29,327 nucleotides of DNA from JAVBKB01 sp031554275 (lineage in GTDB: Bacteria > Bacillota > Bacilli > JARBTR01), in NCBI GenBank assembly GCA_031554275.1, contig JAVBKB010000054.1, positions 1 to 29,327 of the forward strand, read 5' to 3'. Positions 1 through 8,701 of the stretch are shown in pieces; the first letter of the stretch is position 1, and each line of letters starts with the position of its first letter. The position numbers and the translations under genes were made by a program. The notes beneath the pieces are model-generated. The model was not told where the DNA came from. It was given only the letters and a program-made list of their open reading frames with translations, and did no database searches.

Positions 1-39
1 ACATATAATCAAGTTCAGTGTATCGATAGATCAATAGTT

Positions 40-68
40 TTGCAATTTAATTTATTAATTTATATAAT
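40..68 (+). promoter_or_regulatory. Putative sigma-A promoter of the LysR gene
   Basis: A perfect TATAAT at 63-68 lies 17 bases after TTGCAA at 40-45, which matches four of six bases of the TTGACA consensus. It sits about 40 bases before the start codon at 111. The stretch also contains two copies of a TGCAATT word (41-47 and 73-79), which could be part of an autoregulatory LysR site, but that is a guess. Confidence 0.5.
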
Positions 69-110
69 GAATGCAATTAGGATTATTAATAGTAGTCGGA
101 GATGATTTAA

Positions 111-1007
111 ATGGATTTTAAGCAACTTGAAGCATTTGCGAAGGTTATTGAAATGAAAAGCTTCTCAAGGGCAGCGGAAGCAATGTATCTATCACAGGCC
201 TCCATCAGCCTTTACATCAATGCGCTGGAAAGAGAATTAAATAGTCAATTGATTGTGCGTTCTTCAAAGAATTTCATGCCAACCAAGAGTGGTGCGACCT
301 TCTATGAATATGTGAAAAACATGTTTGCCTTGAAAGAGAAGGTTCTTTTTGATATTCATACGCAAACAAACAGTATTCAAGGGGAAATCACTATTTTCAC
401 TTCCTCAGTGCCAGCGCAATATTTCTTACCAGAAATCCTTGTTGATTTTCATAAACAGTATCCAAATATTTCGTTTAAAATCATACAAAAGGACACCAAG
501 GAAGTTACTGAAGCGATTAGTACCCAACAATGTGAGTTAGGGATTGTAGGTGCAAAGATGGATCCGATAAAGTGCCGTTTTGAACATATCTTTTCAGATC
601 CACTGATTATGATTGCACCTCCTTTTGCTAATTACAATCGGGTTTCAATCGAAGAACTTCCAGACTTCATTTATCATGAGAACTTTATTCTGAGAGAGGC
701 TGGTTCGGGCACAAGACATGGTTATGAAACTTTCATGAAGAAAAACGGCGTGGATTTCGAGAAGTTGAATGTGATTGCCAGCTTTTCAAATACACAGAGC
801 ATACTACAGGCTGTTTCTAAGGGACTCGGCATTTCGATTGTTTCGAAATTGGCTGCCGAAGAATACCTTCATAAACAACTGATTCAAACGATTGATATTA
901 GCATACCAATGCCCATGCGTGATTTCTATTTTGCTACTAAAAAAAACACAACACTTTCCCCAGTTGGGAAAGTGTTTGTGGATGCAGTACATGCTCATTT
1001 CAGATAA
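111..1007 (+). CDS. LysR-family regulator, selenium-metabolism-associated type
   Basis: The protein has 298 residues, the normal LysR length. Residues 1-60 form the winged helix-turn-helix (it starts MDFKQLEAFAKV and continues with SFSRAAEAMYLSQASIS), and about 90-295 form the periplasmic-binding-like effector domain. The ATG follows a good ribosome site (GGAGATGAT). It is probably a transcription factor for selenocysteine or formate dehydrogenase genes. That role is inferred from the neighbours, the tRNA-Sec gene and selB, and from the known existence of a LysR group tied to selenium metabolism. The general family resemblance to CysB/CysL-type regulators is clear, but the effector is not known. 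Its last 70 bases also encode, on the other strand, the terminator of the tRNA-Sec gene. Confidence 0.85.
   Translation: MDFKQLEAFAKVIEMKSFSRAAEAMYLSQASISLYINALERELNSQLIVRSSKNFMPTKSGATFYEYVKNMFALKEKVLFDIHTQTNSIQGEITIFTSSVPAQYFLPEILVDFHKQYPNISFKIIQKDTKEVTEAISTQQCELGIVGAKMDPIKCRFEHIFSDPLIMIAPPFANYNRVSIEELPDFIYHENFILREAGSGTRHGYETFMKKNGVDFEKLNVIASFSNTQSILQAVSKGLGISIVSKLAAEEYLHKQLIQTIDISIPMPMRDFYFATKKNTTLSPVGKVFVDAVHAHFR
939..979 (-). terminator. Intrinsic terminator of tRNA-Sec, inside the lysR 3' end
   Basis: A perfect 10-base inverted repeat (951-960 ACACTTTCCC, 966-975 GGGAAAGTGT, 5-base loop) is extended by a CACA/TGTG outer stem. Read on the minus strand it is followed by eight T residues (939-946). 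It lies 43 bases past the 3' end of the minus-strand tRNA-Sec gene, entirely within the coding region of the convergent lysR gene. Confidence 0.8.
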
Positions 1008-1021
1008 ATTTATAGAAAAAA

Positions 1022-1118
1022 TGGCGGGACTGTCTGGGAATCGAACCCAGCAAAGACGGTGAACGCCTCTCGAACGCTTTTGAAGAGCGCAGGGGACACC
1101 AGTACCCCATCCAATCCC
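1022..1118 (-). tRNA. selC: tRNA-Sec, anticodon UCA
   Basis: This tRNA of 97 bases includes an encoded CCA (1022-1024). The acceptor arm starts GGGATTGG at 1118 and pairs with ACAGTCCC. The anticodon stem GCGCT/AGCGT encloses the loop CTTCAAA, so the anticodon is TCA (1081-1083) and reads UGA. There is a long variable arm and a normal T arm (CTGGG TTCGATT CCCAG). The long acceptor, long extra arm and UCA anticodon together identify tRNA-Sec. It lies between the LysR gene and selB, on the strand opposite to both. A TATAAT-containing AT-rich region lies upstream (about 1130-1170). Its product is charged with serine, converted to selenocysteyl-tRNA by SelA using SelD selenophosphate, and delivered by SelB to the UGA of fdhA. 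Confidence 0.95.
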
Positions 1119-1124
1119 ATAAAC

Positions 1125-1153
1125 TTGTATCGTATTCTATTATAAAATATTAT
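1125..1153 (+). promoter_or_regulatory. Possible promoter of selB
   Basis: TTGTAT (1125-1130), a 17-base spacer, then TATTAT (1148-1153). The -35 box is weak and the -10 box matches five of six consensus bases. It lies just upstream of the tRNA-Sec 5' end in divergent orientation, about 70 bases before the selB start. Confidence 0.35.
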
Positions 1154-1226
1154 ACAGTTATTGCAGTAATTCTGTTCACAATTTAAAATTATATTTGTAC
1201 TATTTTTATATAAGGCGGAACTCTAC

Positions 1227-3098
1227 ATGAAAAAGTATTTCACCATCGGAATGGCAGGACATATCGATCACGGAAAAACCTCCCTAACGAAAGCACTAAC
1301 AAATTGGGACACTGACCGCTTGAAGGAAGAAAAGGAACGCAAGATATCGATTGAGCTTGGCTTTGCCCCACTTTATGACGATTCCCTGATGAACGTTTCA
1401 ATTATAGATGTGCCTGGTCATGAGCGCTTCATTCGACAAATGATCGCAGGCGTCGTTGGCATTGATTTGGTTGTGTTAGTAATTGCTGCCGATGAAGGTG
1501 TTATGCCGCAAACAAGAGAACATCTTGATATCCTGTCACTGCTAGGTATCCAGAAGTGTATCGTAGCCTTAACTAAAGTAAATCTTGTTGATGATGAATT
1601 ACTAGTCATGGCTGAAAATGATATTTACGAGCTATTAGCCGGAACTCCATTTATTGATTCGCCTATACTGCATGTAGATTCCTTGACTATGCAAGGAGTT
1701 GACCCTCTTCGTGAGGCAATTTTGAGTACTCTAAATTTCATTGATAATCGCTTCACTGATGATGATTTCCGCATGCCCATTGATCAAGTTTTTACAGTTA
1801 AAGGTCAAGGAACTGTCGTCCGTGGAACTGTTTATGACGGTAGAATTGCTGAAGGTGATCCAATCATTATTCTTCCTAATCGGCTAACCTCTAGGGCTCG
1901 TCAACTTCAACTTTTTGGCGAGAAAACAGCATTTGCCTATGCCGGGCAGCGTGTTGCTATCAACCTTGCCGGTATCGACAAAACAGAGGTTACACGGGGT
2001 GATGTGTTGGTTAACTCAACGCAATTTATCATCACGGATACAGTAGACATTGTCTTTTCTGTTGTCAGAAAGCTTGCGCATCCTATCAAGCAGAGAATGA
2101 CCGTGAAATGCCATATTGGAACAGCTGAAGTGATGGGCAAAATCATCTTTTTTGATAGAAAAGAAATTGATGACGATGCCAAAGAAGTACTCTGCCAGCT
2201 AAGACTTGATCAACCAGTGATCGCAAAACGAAGTGATCGCTTCATACTTAGAAGACCTTCTCCACAGGAAACCATTGGTGGTGGTTGGATTATTAATCCA
2301 AGTGGGGAAAAATATCGTTTTGGCGAGAAAACAATTACACTGCTAGAAGAGAGAAAATCAGGTACCAACTCAGAACGTGTGCTACAAATTCTCAGCCACC
2401 ACAAATTACTATCGAGAATTGATATTTGCAAGTACGTTTCTATGGATGAAGCTACTTTAAATGAAGTCATTGAAGTTGAAAAGACGATTGTTCTCACTGC
2501 GAATAATCTTTTTACAACGACAAATGTTTTGCGCCAAGCCATTGCTGACATGCAGAAGCTTCTAGATGATTATCATCTACAATACCCAATGCGTTTGGGA
2601 ATCAATAAAGCGGAACTGCTGCAAAAAACAGACGGGAAATTCCCTAAAGCACTAGTCGAACACGCACTAACCTTAGGAGAAAACTTTGTAATTACCAATC
2701 AGCATGTCGCTCTTCCGAATTTCACACCACAAATTCCAAAGGGTTGGGAAAATAGAATTAATCAAGCCTTGAGTCGGCTTGACCGCGATCAATGGAATGT
2801 GAAACATTTTGAAAACTATCTCGACGAAGAAAAGGTTCCCAAACCACTCAAACTTGAGGTAGTGACGTTTCTAACTGATTCACGAAGAATCATTCCGCTT
2901 GATCAAAATTTCTGCGTTGCCACAAGCGTATTTGAGAAAGCTGTCGCGGAATTAAAAAAGGCTGCACCAACTCAATTTGACACCTCAGTGGCAAAAGAAG
3001 TTCTGAAATTATCTAGAAAGTACCTCATTCCGTTTTTAGAAAAGTTAGACGAATTAAAGCTGACCAAAAGAATTGAGAATACACGGAAATGGCTATGA
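1227..3098 (+). CDS. selB: Selenocysteine-specific elongation factor SelB
   Basis: SelB is a GTPase that carries Sec-tRNA to the ribosome when it meets a UGA followed by a SECIS hairpin. The 623 residues match the family length. The G domain fills residues 1-170: G1 GHIDHGKT (11-18), switch I RKISIELGF (38-46), G3 DVPGHE (61-66) and G4 TKVN (116-119). EF-Tu-like domains 2 and 3 follow, with FTVKGQGTVVRGTV at about 190. The C-terminal region from about 370 is the winged-helix part that binds the SECIS RNA. The ribosome site is AAGGCGG before the ATG. Two positions are unusual. The G4 motif ends in Asn119 where Asp is normal, and switch I has RKIS where RGIT or RGMT is common. The tRNA-Sec gene next door and the UGA-containing fdhA nearby supply its substrates. 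Identity is near certain. Confidence 0.96.
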   Translation: MKKYFTIGMAGHIDHGKTSLTKALTNWDTDRLKEEKERKISIELGFAPLYDDSLMNVSIIDVPGHERFIRQMIAGVVGIDLVVLVIAADEGVMPQTREHLDILSLLGIQKCIVALTKVNLVDDELLVMAENDIYELLAGTPFIDSPILHVDSLTMQGVDPLREAILSTLNFIDNRFTDDDFRMPIDQVFTVKGQGTVVRGTVYDGRIAEGDPIIILPNRLTSRARQLQLFGEKTAFAYAGQRVAINLAGIDKTEVTRGDVLVNSTQFIITDTVDIVFSVVRKLAHPIKQRMTVKCHIGTAEVMGKIIFFDRKEIDDDAKEVLCQLRLDQPVIAKRSDRFILRRPSPQETIGGGWIINPSGEKYRFGEKTITLLEERKSGTNSERVLQILSHHKLLSRIDICKYVSMDEATLNEVIEVEKTIVLTANNLFTTTNVLRQAIADMQKLLDDYHLQYPMRLGINKAELLQKTDGKFPKALVEHALTLGENFVITNQHVALPNFTPQIPKGWENRINQALSRLDRDQWNVKHFENYLDEEKVPKPLKLEVVTFLTDSRRIIPLDQNFCVATSVFEKAVAELKKAAPTQFDTSVAKEVLKLSRKYLIPFLEKLDELKLTKRIENTRKWL

Positions 3099-3248
3099 AG
3101 TTTCTCACTTGGTTTTCGAACACTCAAATTCAGCAGTTTCGGTAGGAAAATAGCGTTATAAATACAAAAAAGACGATTCATTTAGGTTCGAATGAGTACA
3201 TCTTCTGAGTTTTTCTGAGTAAATCTGCCAATTCTTACAGTGAGTTTT

Positions 3249-4037
3249 CTAATGAATCTTTGATTGTTGCTCTTCAAGAAAATCCGCTGCAATATAGTCT
3301 AAGTGAATAGATTGGAGATCTAGTAGTGTTGGAGAAACTTGCGCTAAATTTCGTTTTGTATCAATGATTTTCGTATAGTTATAGCAGTTTTCGCAGACTT
3401 GTACCTGCTCATGACTGCCTTCTGTATTTTGAATGAAGGTCATTTTTGTATGATCTTCGGAACCACAATAGGCGCAGGCTGTTTTCTTGACAACCCATTG
3501 ATGATGGCATCTTGGGCAGACGAGAGCTTTCTTACCCGCATCGTTAATCTCTGCTAATCTAGGTGGCTCAGAACAGCATGGACACGCACCAAACAGTTCG
3601 ATTTTGCTCAGTGCTTCTTGTTCAGAACGAGCAATAACTTGGAGAACTGAGCGAGCGACGTTTTCAATCGCAAAGTTGAATAGCCACTTTTCAACACCAA
3701 TTTCCTTCGCAAGCTCGGAGAGCGCTCCAGAGTCTTGCATGATACCTGTTTGCACCCATTTAACAACATTTCCAGTAGTTGCTGCTTTCCCTAACCGATC
3801 TACATCATCTTTGACGCCAGAGACAGAATCGAATAAGGCAAGCGTTTCATGAAAACACTGAAGTAATTGATCAGCGTCTGCTTTCCAACTCATTTCATGA
3901 ATGAGTGGTTGGTTTGCGCTAATGTTGTCAGCCAAGTTGATTTCGATTTGAAGCTTTTGATTCCACTCAATCTGTTTATCTATGAATGATTGCTGCAGAT
4001 GTAAGTATTCATCGGAAAATGCTTTTGCTTTTTTCAC
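3249..4037 (-). CDS. fdhE: Formate dehydrogenase accessory protein FdhE
   Basis: The protein has 262 residues with four CxxC zinc or iron pairs in the C-terminal half: CPCC, CPRC, CAYC and CENC. Paired rubredoxin-like metal sites of this kind are the hallmark of FdhE. The N-terminal 130 residues are helical and lack Cys motifs. In E. coli FdhE binds the catalytic subunit and is needed for the activity of Tat-exported formate dehydrogenases, probably at the redox or assembly check before export. It is cytoplasmic and has no signal peptide. It follows fdhI on the same strand after 107 bases, but a terminator-like hairpin sits between them, so its level may be lower or it may have its own promoter. 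It converges with selB. Confidence 0.9.
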   Translation of the reverse strand: MKKAKAFSDEYLHLQQSFIDKQIEWNQKLQIEINLADNISANQPLIHEMSWKADADQLLQCFHETLALFDSVSGVKDDVDRLGKAATTGNVVKWVQTGIMQDSGALSELAKEIGVEKWLFNFAIENVARSVLQVIARSEQEALSKIELFGACPCCSEPPRLAEINDAGKKALVCPRCHHQWVVKKTACAYCGSEDHTKMTFIQNTEGSHEQVQVCENCYNYTKIIDTKRNLAQVSPTLLDLQSIHLDYIAADFLEEQQSKIH

Positions 4038-4095
4038 AGTAGTTCCTCCAGAAATAAGTACAGGATATTATAAATGAAAACTTAGAATATTAGTT

Positions 4096-4131
4096 AAAAA
4101 GATTGGGACAAGAGTTGATCATGTCCCAATC
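4096..4131 (-). terminator. Intrinsic terminator or attenuator between fdhI and fdhE
   Basis: A perfect 10-base inverted repeat (4101-4110 GATTGGGACA, 4122-4131 TGTCCCAATC, 11-base loop) is followed on the minus strand by five T residues (4096-4100). It starts 14 bases after the fdhI stop. Confidence 0.7.
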
Positions 4132-4144
4132 TCTTTAGCTTTAT

Positions 4145-4897
4145 TTAACTAGAAACTTTCTTCTCTACATATTCTTCGTAACTGACGATTTCTTTCTTAT
4201 CTGCAGGTAGCTTAGCATTTTCTGCTTTCACTTCTTCTAACCAAGCACCATGATGTTCTTTTGCATATGATTCTGGAACATATCCATTCACCATACCTTG
4301 TAGCCCACCTTTTGCATTTGGGTGCAAGACTGCTAGAAAGATATGTCCGAAAACTACTGCAGTTGCAATGCAAACAAAGATTGTATGCATCGGATACATC
4401 CAAGTTTGAATACCTTGTGACAATACATTCGGGAACCACATAAACACACCTGAAAGTACCATAAAGAATCCACAGACGATTTGCAAGATCGAGTTGATCT
4501 TTGTGCCTCCGTTCAAAAATCCTTGTGGAGGATACTTTGCATGTAGTCCAAAGAATTCCTTTGGAAAAACCTTAAGAAAATCGCGATCACGCTTTTTCCA
4601 ATCAAATAATTCTCTGACCCATTTCCACAAATTCTTTCGATCGAAAAGGAGCATCAACACAAGTGTACTCGCCAAGATACAAGCAAATATGCGATGAATA
4701 ATCATCGTTGTCGCAGGACCACCAAAGACGCTATAAATGAAATTTAGACCTTCCCATTTAAACATCTTTGGGGCACCTGTAATGAAAAGAATGAGAAACG
4801 AAAATGCATATGTCCAGTGAGCGAGTCTTGGTCCTTTGGCAAACCGCAAGACCATTTTTTGTCCTTTATTTAAGTTCTTACTCATGTTCTTGAACAT
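4145..4897 (-). CDS. fdhI: Formate dehydrogenase cytochrome b subunit (gamma, FdnI-like)
   Basis: A 250-residue integral membrane protein. Transmembrane segments are visible at about 28-46 (WTYAFSFLILFITG), 62-84, 145-165 and 175-195. Candidate heme b ligands are H27 in RLAHW, H68 in MIIHRIF, and two His in the last two segments (PMHTIF and VFGHIFLAVLH), the same layout as the four heme His of E. coli FdnI. It takes electrons from FdhB and should pass them to quinone. The start ATG lies 20 bases inside the fdhB end and is chosen because AGGAGG sits 8 bases upstream. The coding overlap implies translational coupling with fdhB. Confidence 0.92.
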   Translation of the reverse strand: MFKNMSKNLNKGQKMVLRFAKGPRLAHWTYAFSFLILFITGAPKMFKWEGLNFIYSVFGGPATTMIIHRIFACILASTLVLMLLFDRKNLWKWVRELFDWKKRDRDFLKVFPKEFFGLHAKYPPQGFLNGGTKINSILQIVCGFFMVLSGVFMWFPNVLSQGIQTWMYPMHTIFVCIATAVVFGHIFLAVLHPNAKGGLQGMVNGYVPESYAKEHHGAWLEEVKAENAKLPADKKEIVSYEEYVEKKVSS

Positions 4898-5711
4898 CTG
4901 CCTGACCTCCTTTTGCTCTTGGATTAAATATTTTGTTTGTGACTACGCCTGTTACTACAGCCATTGCTGTAGCCCCCATAAGCAGTTTTCCTGCTGGTTG
5001 CGCATAGTCCTTCCAGAAAGTAATTGAAGAAGGAATCTTCGGATTAGCTGGTAGTCCGTAAAGCTCTGGCTTATCAGCAAGTAAGTAGACAGTTGTCGTA
5101 CTTCCAACACCTTCGGTATTGTAAATACTTGCATTTGGATAACGATCCTTCATCACCGAAAGTCTTTGTACTGCTTCCTTCATGATATCGTCTCTTTTAC
5201 CAAATTCCAGCGAACCTGTGTGACAAGCTGTTACACAGGCAGGTCGCAATCCTGCATCCAATCGATCTGTACACAAGACGCATTTCATGGCTACTTCTTT
5301 CTCTTTCCCGTTTTTATCTGTAATCTTCCCAAGTTGAACAACATCAAAAGTACAGTTTGAAACGCAGTAGCCACAGCCGACACATTTTTCATGATCAATG
5401 ACGACGGATCCCCATTTTGTATGACTAATCGCATCTTCTGGACAAGCCTTCTCACATCCTGCCTCCTCACAATGATGGCATGAGCTATGAGCAAGTAACC
5501 AGTCTAGTCCTGCATTCTGTTTCTTGTTAGCATTCTCTGTAAAAGTAATCAGGTTCCAAGTATAGGCGGTCAGTTTTTCATGAGATTGATACCCAATAAA
5601 CTTCTCTGTATGTGCTGGTAGGTCATTCCAACTTTTGCATGCCACCATGCAAGCCTTACAGCCATCACATTTTGTAACATCGACAAATTTGATCATTTCA
5701 GATGCTGCCAT
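4878..5711 (-). CDS. fdhB: Formate dehydrogenase iron-sulfur subunit (beta, FdnH-like)
   Basis: The 277 residues carry four clusters of Cys of the 4Fe-4S ferredoxin type: CDGCKACMVAC near 16, CHHCEEAGCEKAC near 80, CVGCGYCVSNC near 110, and CVLCTDRL followed by CVTAC near 145. A single hydrophobic helix near the C-terminus (about 240-262) would anchor it in the membrane, as in FdnH. It relays electrons from the FdhA active site to the cytochrome b subunit. The ATG at 5711 is chosen over the GTG one codon earlier because AGGAGG is 9 bases from the ATG. The A of this ATG is the last base of the fdhA stop codon, so the genes are coupled. Confidence 0.95.
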   Translation of the reverse strand: MAASEMIKFVDVTKCDGCKACMVACKSWNDLPAHTEKFIGYQSHEKLTAYTWNLITFTENANKKQNAGLDWLLAHSSCHHCEEAGCEKACPEDAISHTKWGSVVIDHEKCVGCGYCVSNCTFDVVQLGKITDKNGKEKEVAMKCVLCTDRLDAGLRPACVTACHTGSLEFGKRDDIMKEAVQRLSVMKDRYPNASIYNTEGVGSTTTVYLLADKPELYGLPANPKIPSSITFWKDYAQPAGKLLMGATAMAVVTGVVTNKIFNPRAKGGQADVQEHE

Positions 5712-8701
5712 CACTTAGCCCTCCTAACATTACAAAGAAATGCTTTGTATTCTGGGTTAGATGTTGATACATCTCCAATATGAGGCGTTAGTGTGTTGGC
5801 AATTGCACCTCTAGCATAGCCTTTGAAGCCATAGTTCATCGGCATACCCACTTGGTGAACAGTTCCCCCATTTATCGTAAATGGCTTCAGTCGTTTTGTG
5901 ACAAGCGCATAACACTCAATTTCACCTCGAGCAGATGAAACGATAACAGTGTCCCCATTTGCGATCCCTTTTTCTTTAGAAAGCTCCTCACTGATTTCAA
6001 TAAACATATAAGGTGCTATTTCAGATAACCATTTTTGATTACGTGTCATTGATCCAGATTTCCAATGCTCTGTGAGACCATAAGAAGTCGCAACAAATGG
6101 GAAATCCTTCACATCACCTTTCAAGTTATATTCTTCAGAAGGCAAGACAACTGCAGGGTCTAATTGAATAGATGAGAAATTATTTGATATCGGGCTTTCC
6201 CAAGGTTCATAGTGTTCTGGTAATGGACCATCCTTCATATTGGCAAATAAATTACCTACACCACTAGGGCTCATGATAAATGGTCTCTTTCCAGCTCCAT
6301 CGGCTTGTTCCGGTGAAACCGCTTTAAGGAAGTCTGGAATATCTGCGCCATTCCATTCATTCTTTGCCGCATCCCATTTAATTAATACACGATCTGGATT
6401 GTATGGTTTACCATTTAGATCGCAAGATGCACGATTGTATAGAACACGTCGATTACTTGGCCAAGCATATGACCAATTTAGGAATGTTCCCATGTCGCCT
6501 ACATCTTTATTGTCACGACGCTTGGATTTATTGCCATCTTTCTCTGTGTAGAAACCGGTATAAATCCAGTTACCGCCACTAGTTGTCCCATCCGCTAACA
6601 TAGCACCAAAGCCATCTAGTAGTTTGCCTGTTTTCAAATCGAAGCCGTTAATTTCTCGACACACTTTATCGATGTCAGGAATTTCACCAGTTCCATAATC
6701 CCAAGTCAATGCTTGGAGTTGTTTTGCAGCGGGAGTGGTTTCACTTGCATACGCTTTTTTCAAACGAGAAGCCAAATTGTGTAGAATTTCTAAATCCGCC
6801 TTTGCGTTGCCTTTTGGCTCAATTGCCTTCCAACGATATTGCATCCAGCGCCCTGAGTTTGATAACGATCCCTCTTTTTCATAGCAAACAGCCGCTGGTA
6901 AAAAGAACACTTCAGTTTGAATATCAGCAGGTTTCTTACCCGCTTCTTCTTTCCAAAACGCAGCACTTTCCGTCTCGAATGGATCGACGACAACAAGCCA
7001 TTTTAAGTTTGCTAATGAACCGTGTTCACGAGAGGAATCTGGTCCTGCGACAACAGGATTTTCACCCCAAAGGAACAGGCCTTCCATCTGCTTTTTCGCC
7101 ATTGTTTCAAATATTCTCATATGAGAATAATCTTTCTTTGGCGTCAACTTAGGTAGGAATTCATAACCAAATTGATTTTCAGGCGTTGCATTGTCTCCGT
7201 AGAAAGACTTTTGCTGACTTGTATAGAATTTTGGTTTGTTAGAAAAGTATCCTGTCTTCGGTGTGATTCTATCTATAAACGCTTGCCAAGTTGCATCAGA
7301 TGAAAGCGGAACTTCCATATATCCATTTGTCTTATCATAGAGCACACCAAAATCAGTAGCACCCTGAACATTGGATTCACCACGTAGTGCGTTTAAGCCA
7401 CCACCAGCAATACCGACATTTCCAAGTAGAAGCTGGACAATTCCCATCAAACGAACATTTTGAGAACCAACTGTGTGATGTGTCATACCTAATGCATATA
7501 GAATTGATCCAGCTTTGTTTTCCTTACCCGTTGCACAATAGGTTTCTAACACTTGAAGGTAGTGATCCTTCGGTGTTCCTGTTGTTTTACAAACTGTATC
7601 AATATCATAACGAGAAAAGTGCTTTTTCATAATTTGCAAGACACAACGTGGATCCTGCAAAGTTGGATCTTTCTTAACAGCGCCAGTTTCATCAAGTTGA
7701 AAACCCCATTTTGACTGGTCATAGCTTCTATGCTCTTCATCATACGCATTAAACAATCCGTCATCAAAACTAAATTGTTCATTTACAAGAAATGAAGAAT
7801 TGGTGTAATTCATTACATATTCTTTTTGGTAGAGTTCCTTTTCTAAAATGTAACTCACCATACCACCGAGAAATGCAATATCCGTTCCAGAGCGTAATGA
7901 TGCATACACATCTGATTGTACTGATGTTCTTGTATAACGAGGGTCAACTGAAATAAGCTTTGCCCCTTTTGCTTTGGCTTTGAGAATCCATCTCATACCA
8001 ATAGGATGATTCTCCGCTGGATTACAACCAATTGCTAAGAAAACATCGGTGTGTTGGAAGTCATTCCAGTGGTTTGTCATTGCTCCACGACCTAATGTTG
8101 GCGCCAGACCGGCAACCGTACATGAGTGTCATATTCGGGCCTGATGTTCAATATAAGTTAGACCTAAGCCGCCACGGAATAGCTTATTAATCAGGTAAGC
8201 TTCTTCGTTGTTAACTTGAGCTCCACCCATTGTGGCAATTGCCTCTGTTCGACTGACAGAAAGTCCGTCGACCTTGTCTTGGAAGGTTCGATCGCGTGTA
8301 TCCTTCACACGCTTTGCAACCTCATTGTACATCCAGTCCCAATCCTTTTCCTCCCATTTATCACTTCCAGGAGCACGATAAAGCGGTTTGGTGGATCTGT
8401 TTTCAGATGTGTAAAGCTCTCTGAAGTTATGCCCCTTTGGACAAAGAGTTCCCTCATTTATCGGATGATCGGGATCACCCTCCGAGTACACAACATCATT
8501 ACCTTTGGCATAGATCAATATGCCACAGCCAACTGCACAATACGTACAAATTGTCGGTGTTGGCTTTAAATTCGCAGTCTTTATCTCTTTGGAAAATGCG
8601 TAAGCACTGTCGTCATCAAATCCAAACTGCAAGACTGCAAGTGTCACAGCAGATGCACCAGATATTTTCAAAAAACTACGTCTGGAAATTGTTTTTTCCA
8701 T
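5711..8701 (-). CDS. fdhA: Selenocysteine formate dehydrogenase catalytic subunit FdhA (UGA read through)
   Basis: The gene encodes 996 residues when the in-frame TGA at 8129-8131 is read as selenocysteine 191. Oxidation of formate to CO2 takes place at a molybdenum (or tungsten) bis-pterin centre coordinated by this residue. A Tat signal is visible (RRSFLK at 7-12, hydrophobic stretch, AYA near 35), so it is exported folded. The 4Fe-4S site is C52, C55, C59 and C87. The Sec context is ARI-U-HSCTVAGLAP followed by GRGAMTNHW, matching the family block around the active site in FDH-N. The C-terminal molydopterin dinucleotide domain contains VHQVGMPMNYG and FKGYARGAIANTLTPH. The ATG at 8701 has GGGGAGG 7 bases upstream; the reading frame stays open to 8815 but that is upstream of the ribosome site. 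Length fits FdnG-type enzymes, so it is not a frameshifted gene. Confidence 0.95.
8097..8131 (-). promoter_or_regulatory. Bacterial SECIS element of fdhA, with the UGA codon
   Basis: The UGA (8129-8131) is followed after 11 bases by a hairpin at 8100-8117. Its stem is GGU, a bulged U, then GCC; the loop is GGUCU; the return strand is GGC GCC. The bulged U and the GGUCU loop are the two features SelB recognises in the E. coli fdhF hairpin, and the distance from UGA to stem is the same there. Confidence 0.92.

Noticed and set aside
8081..8131. fdhA as a broken gene with a stop codon
   Set aside because: The stop is a single in-frame TGA at the active-site residue, followed by a SECIS hairpin, and tRNA-Sec and SelB are present. 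It is a selenocysteine codon.
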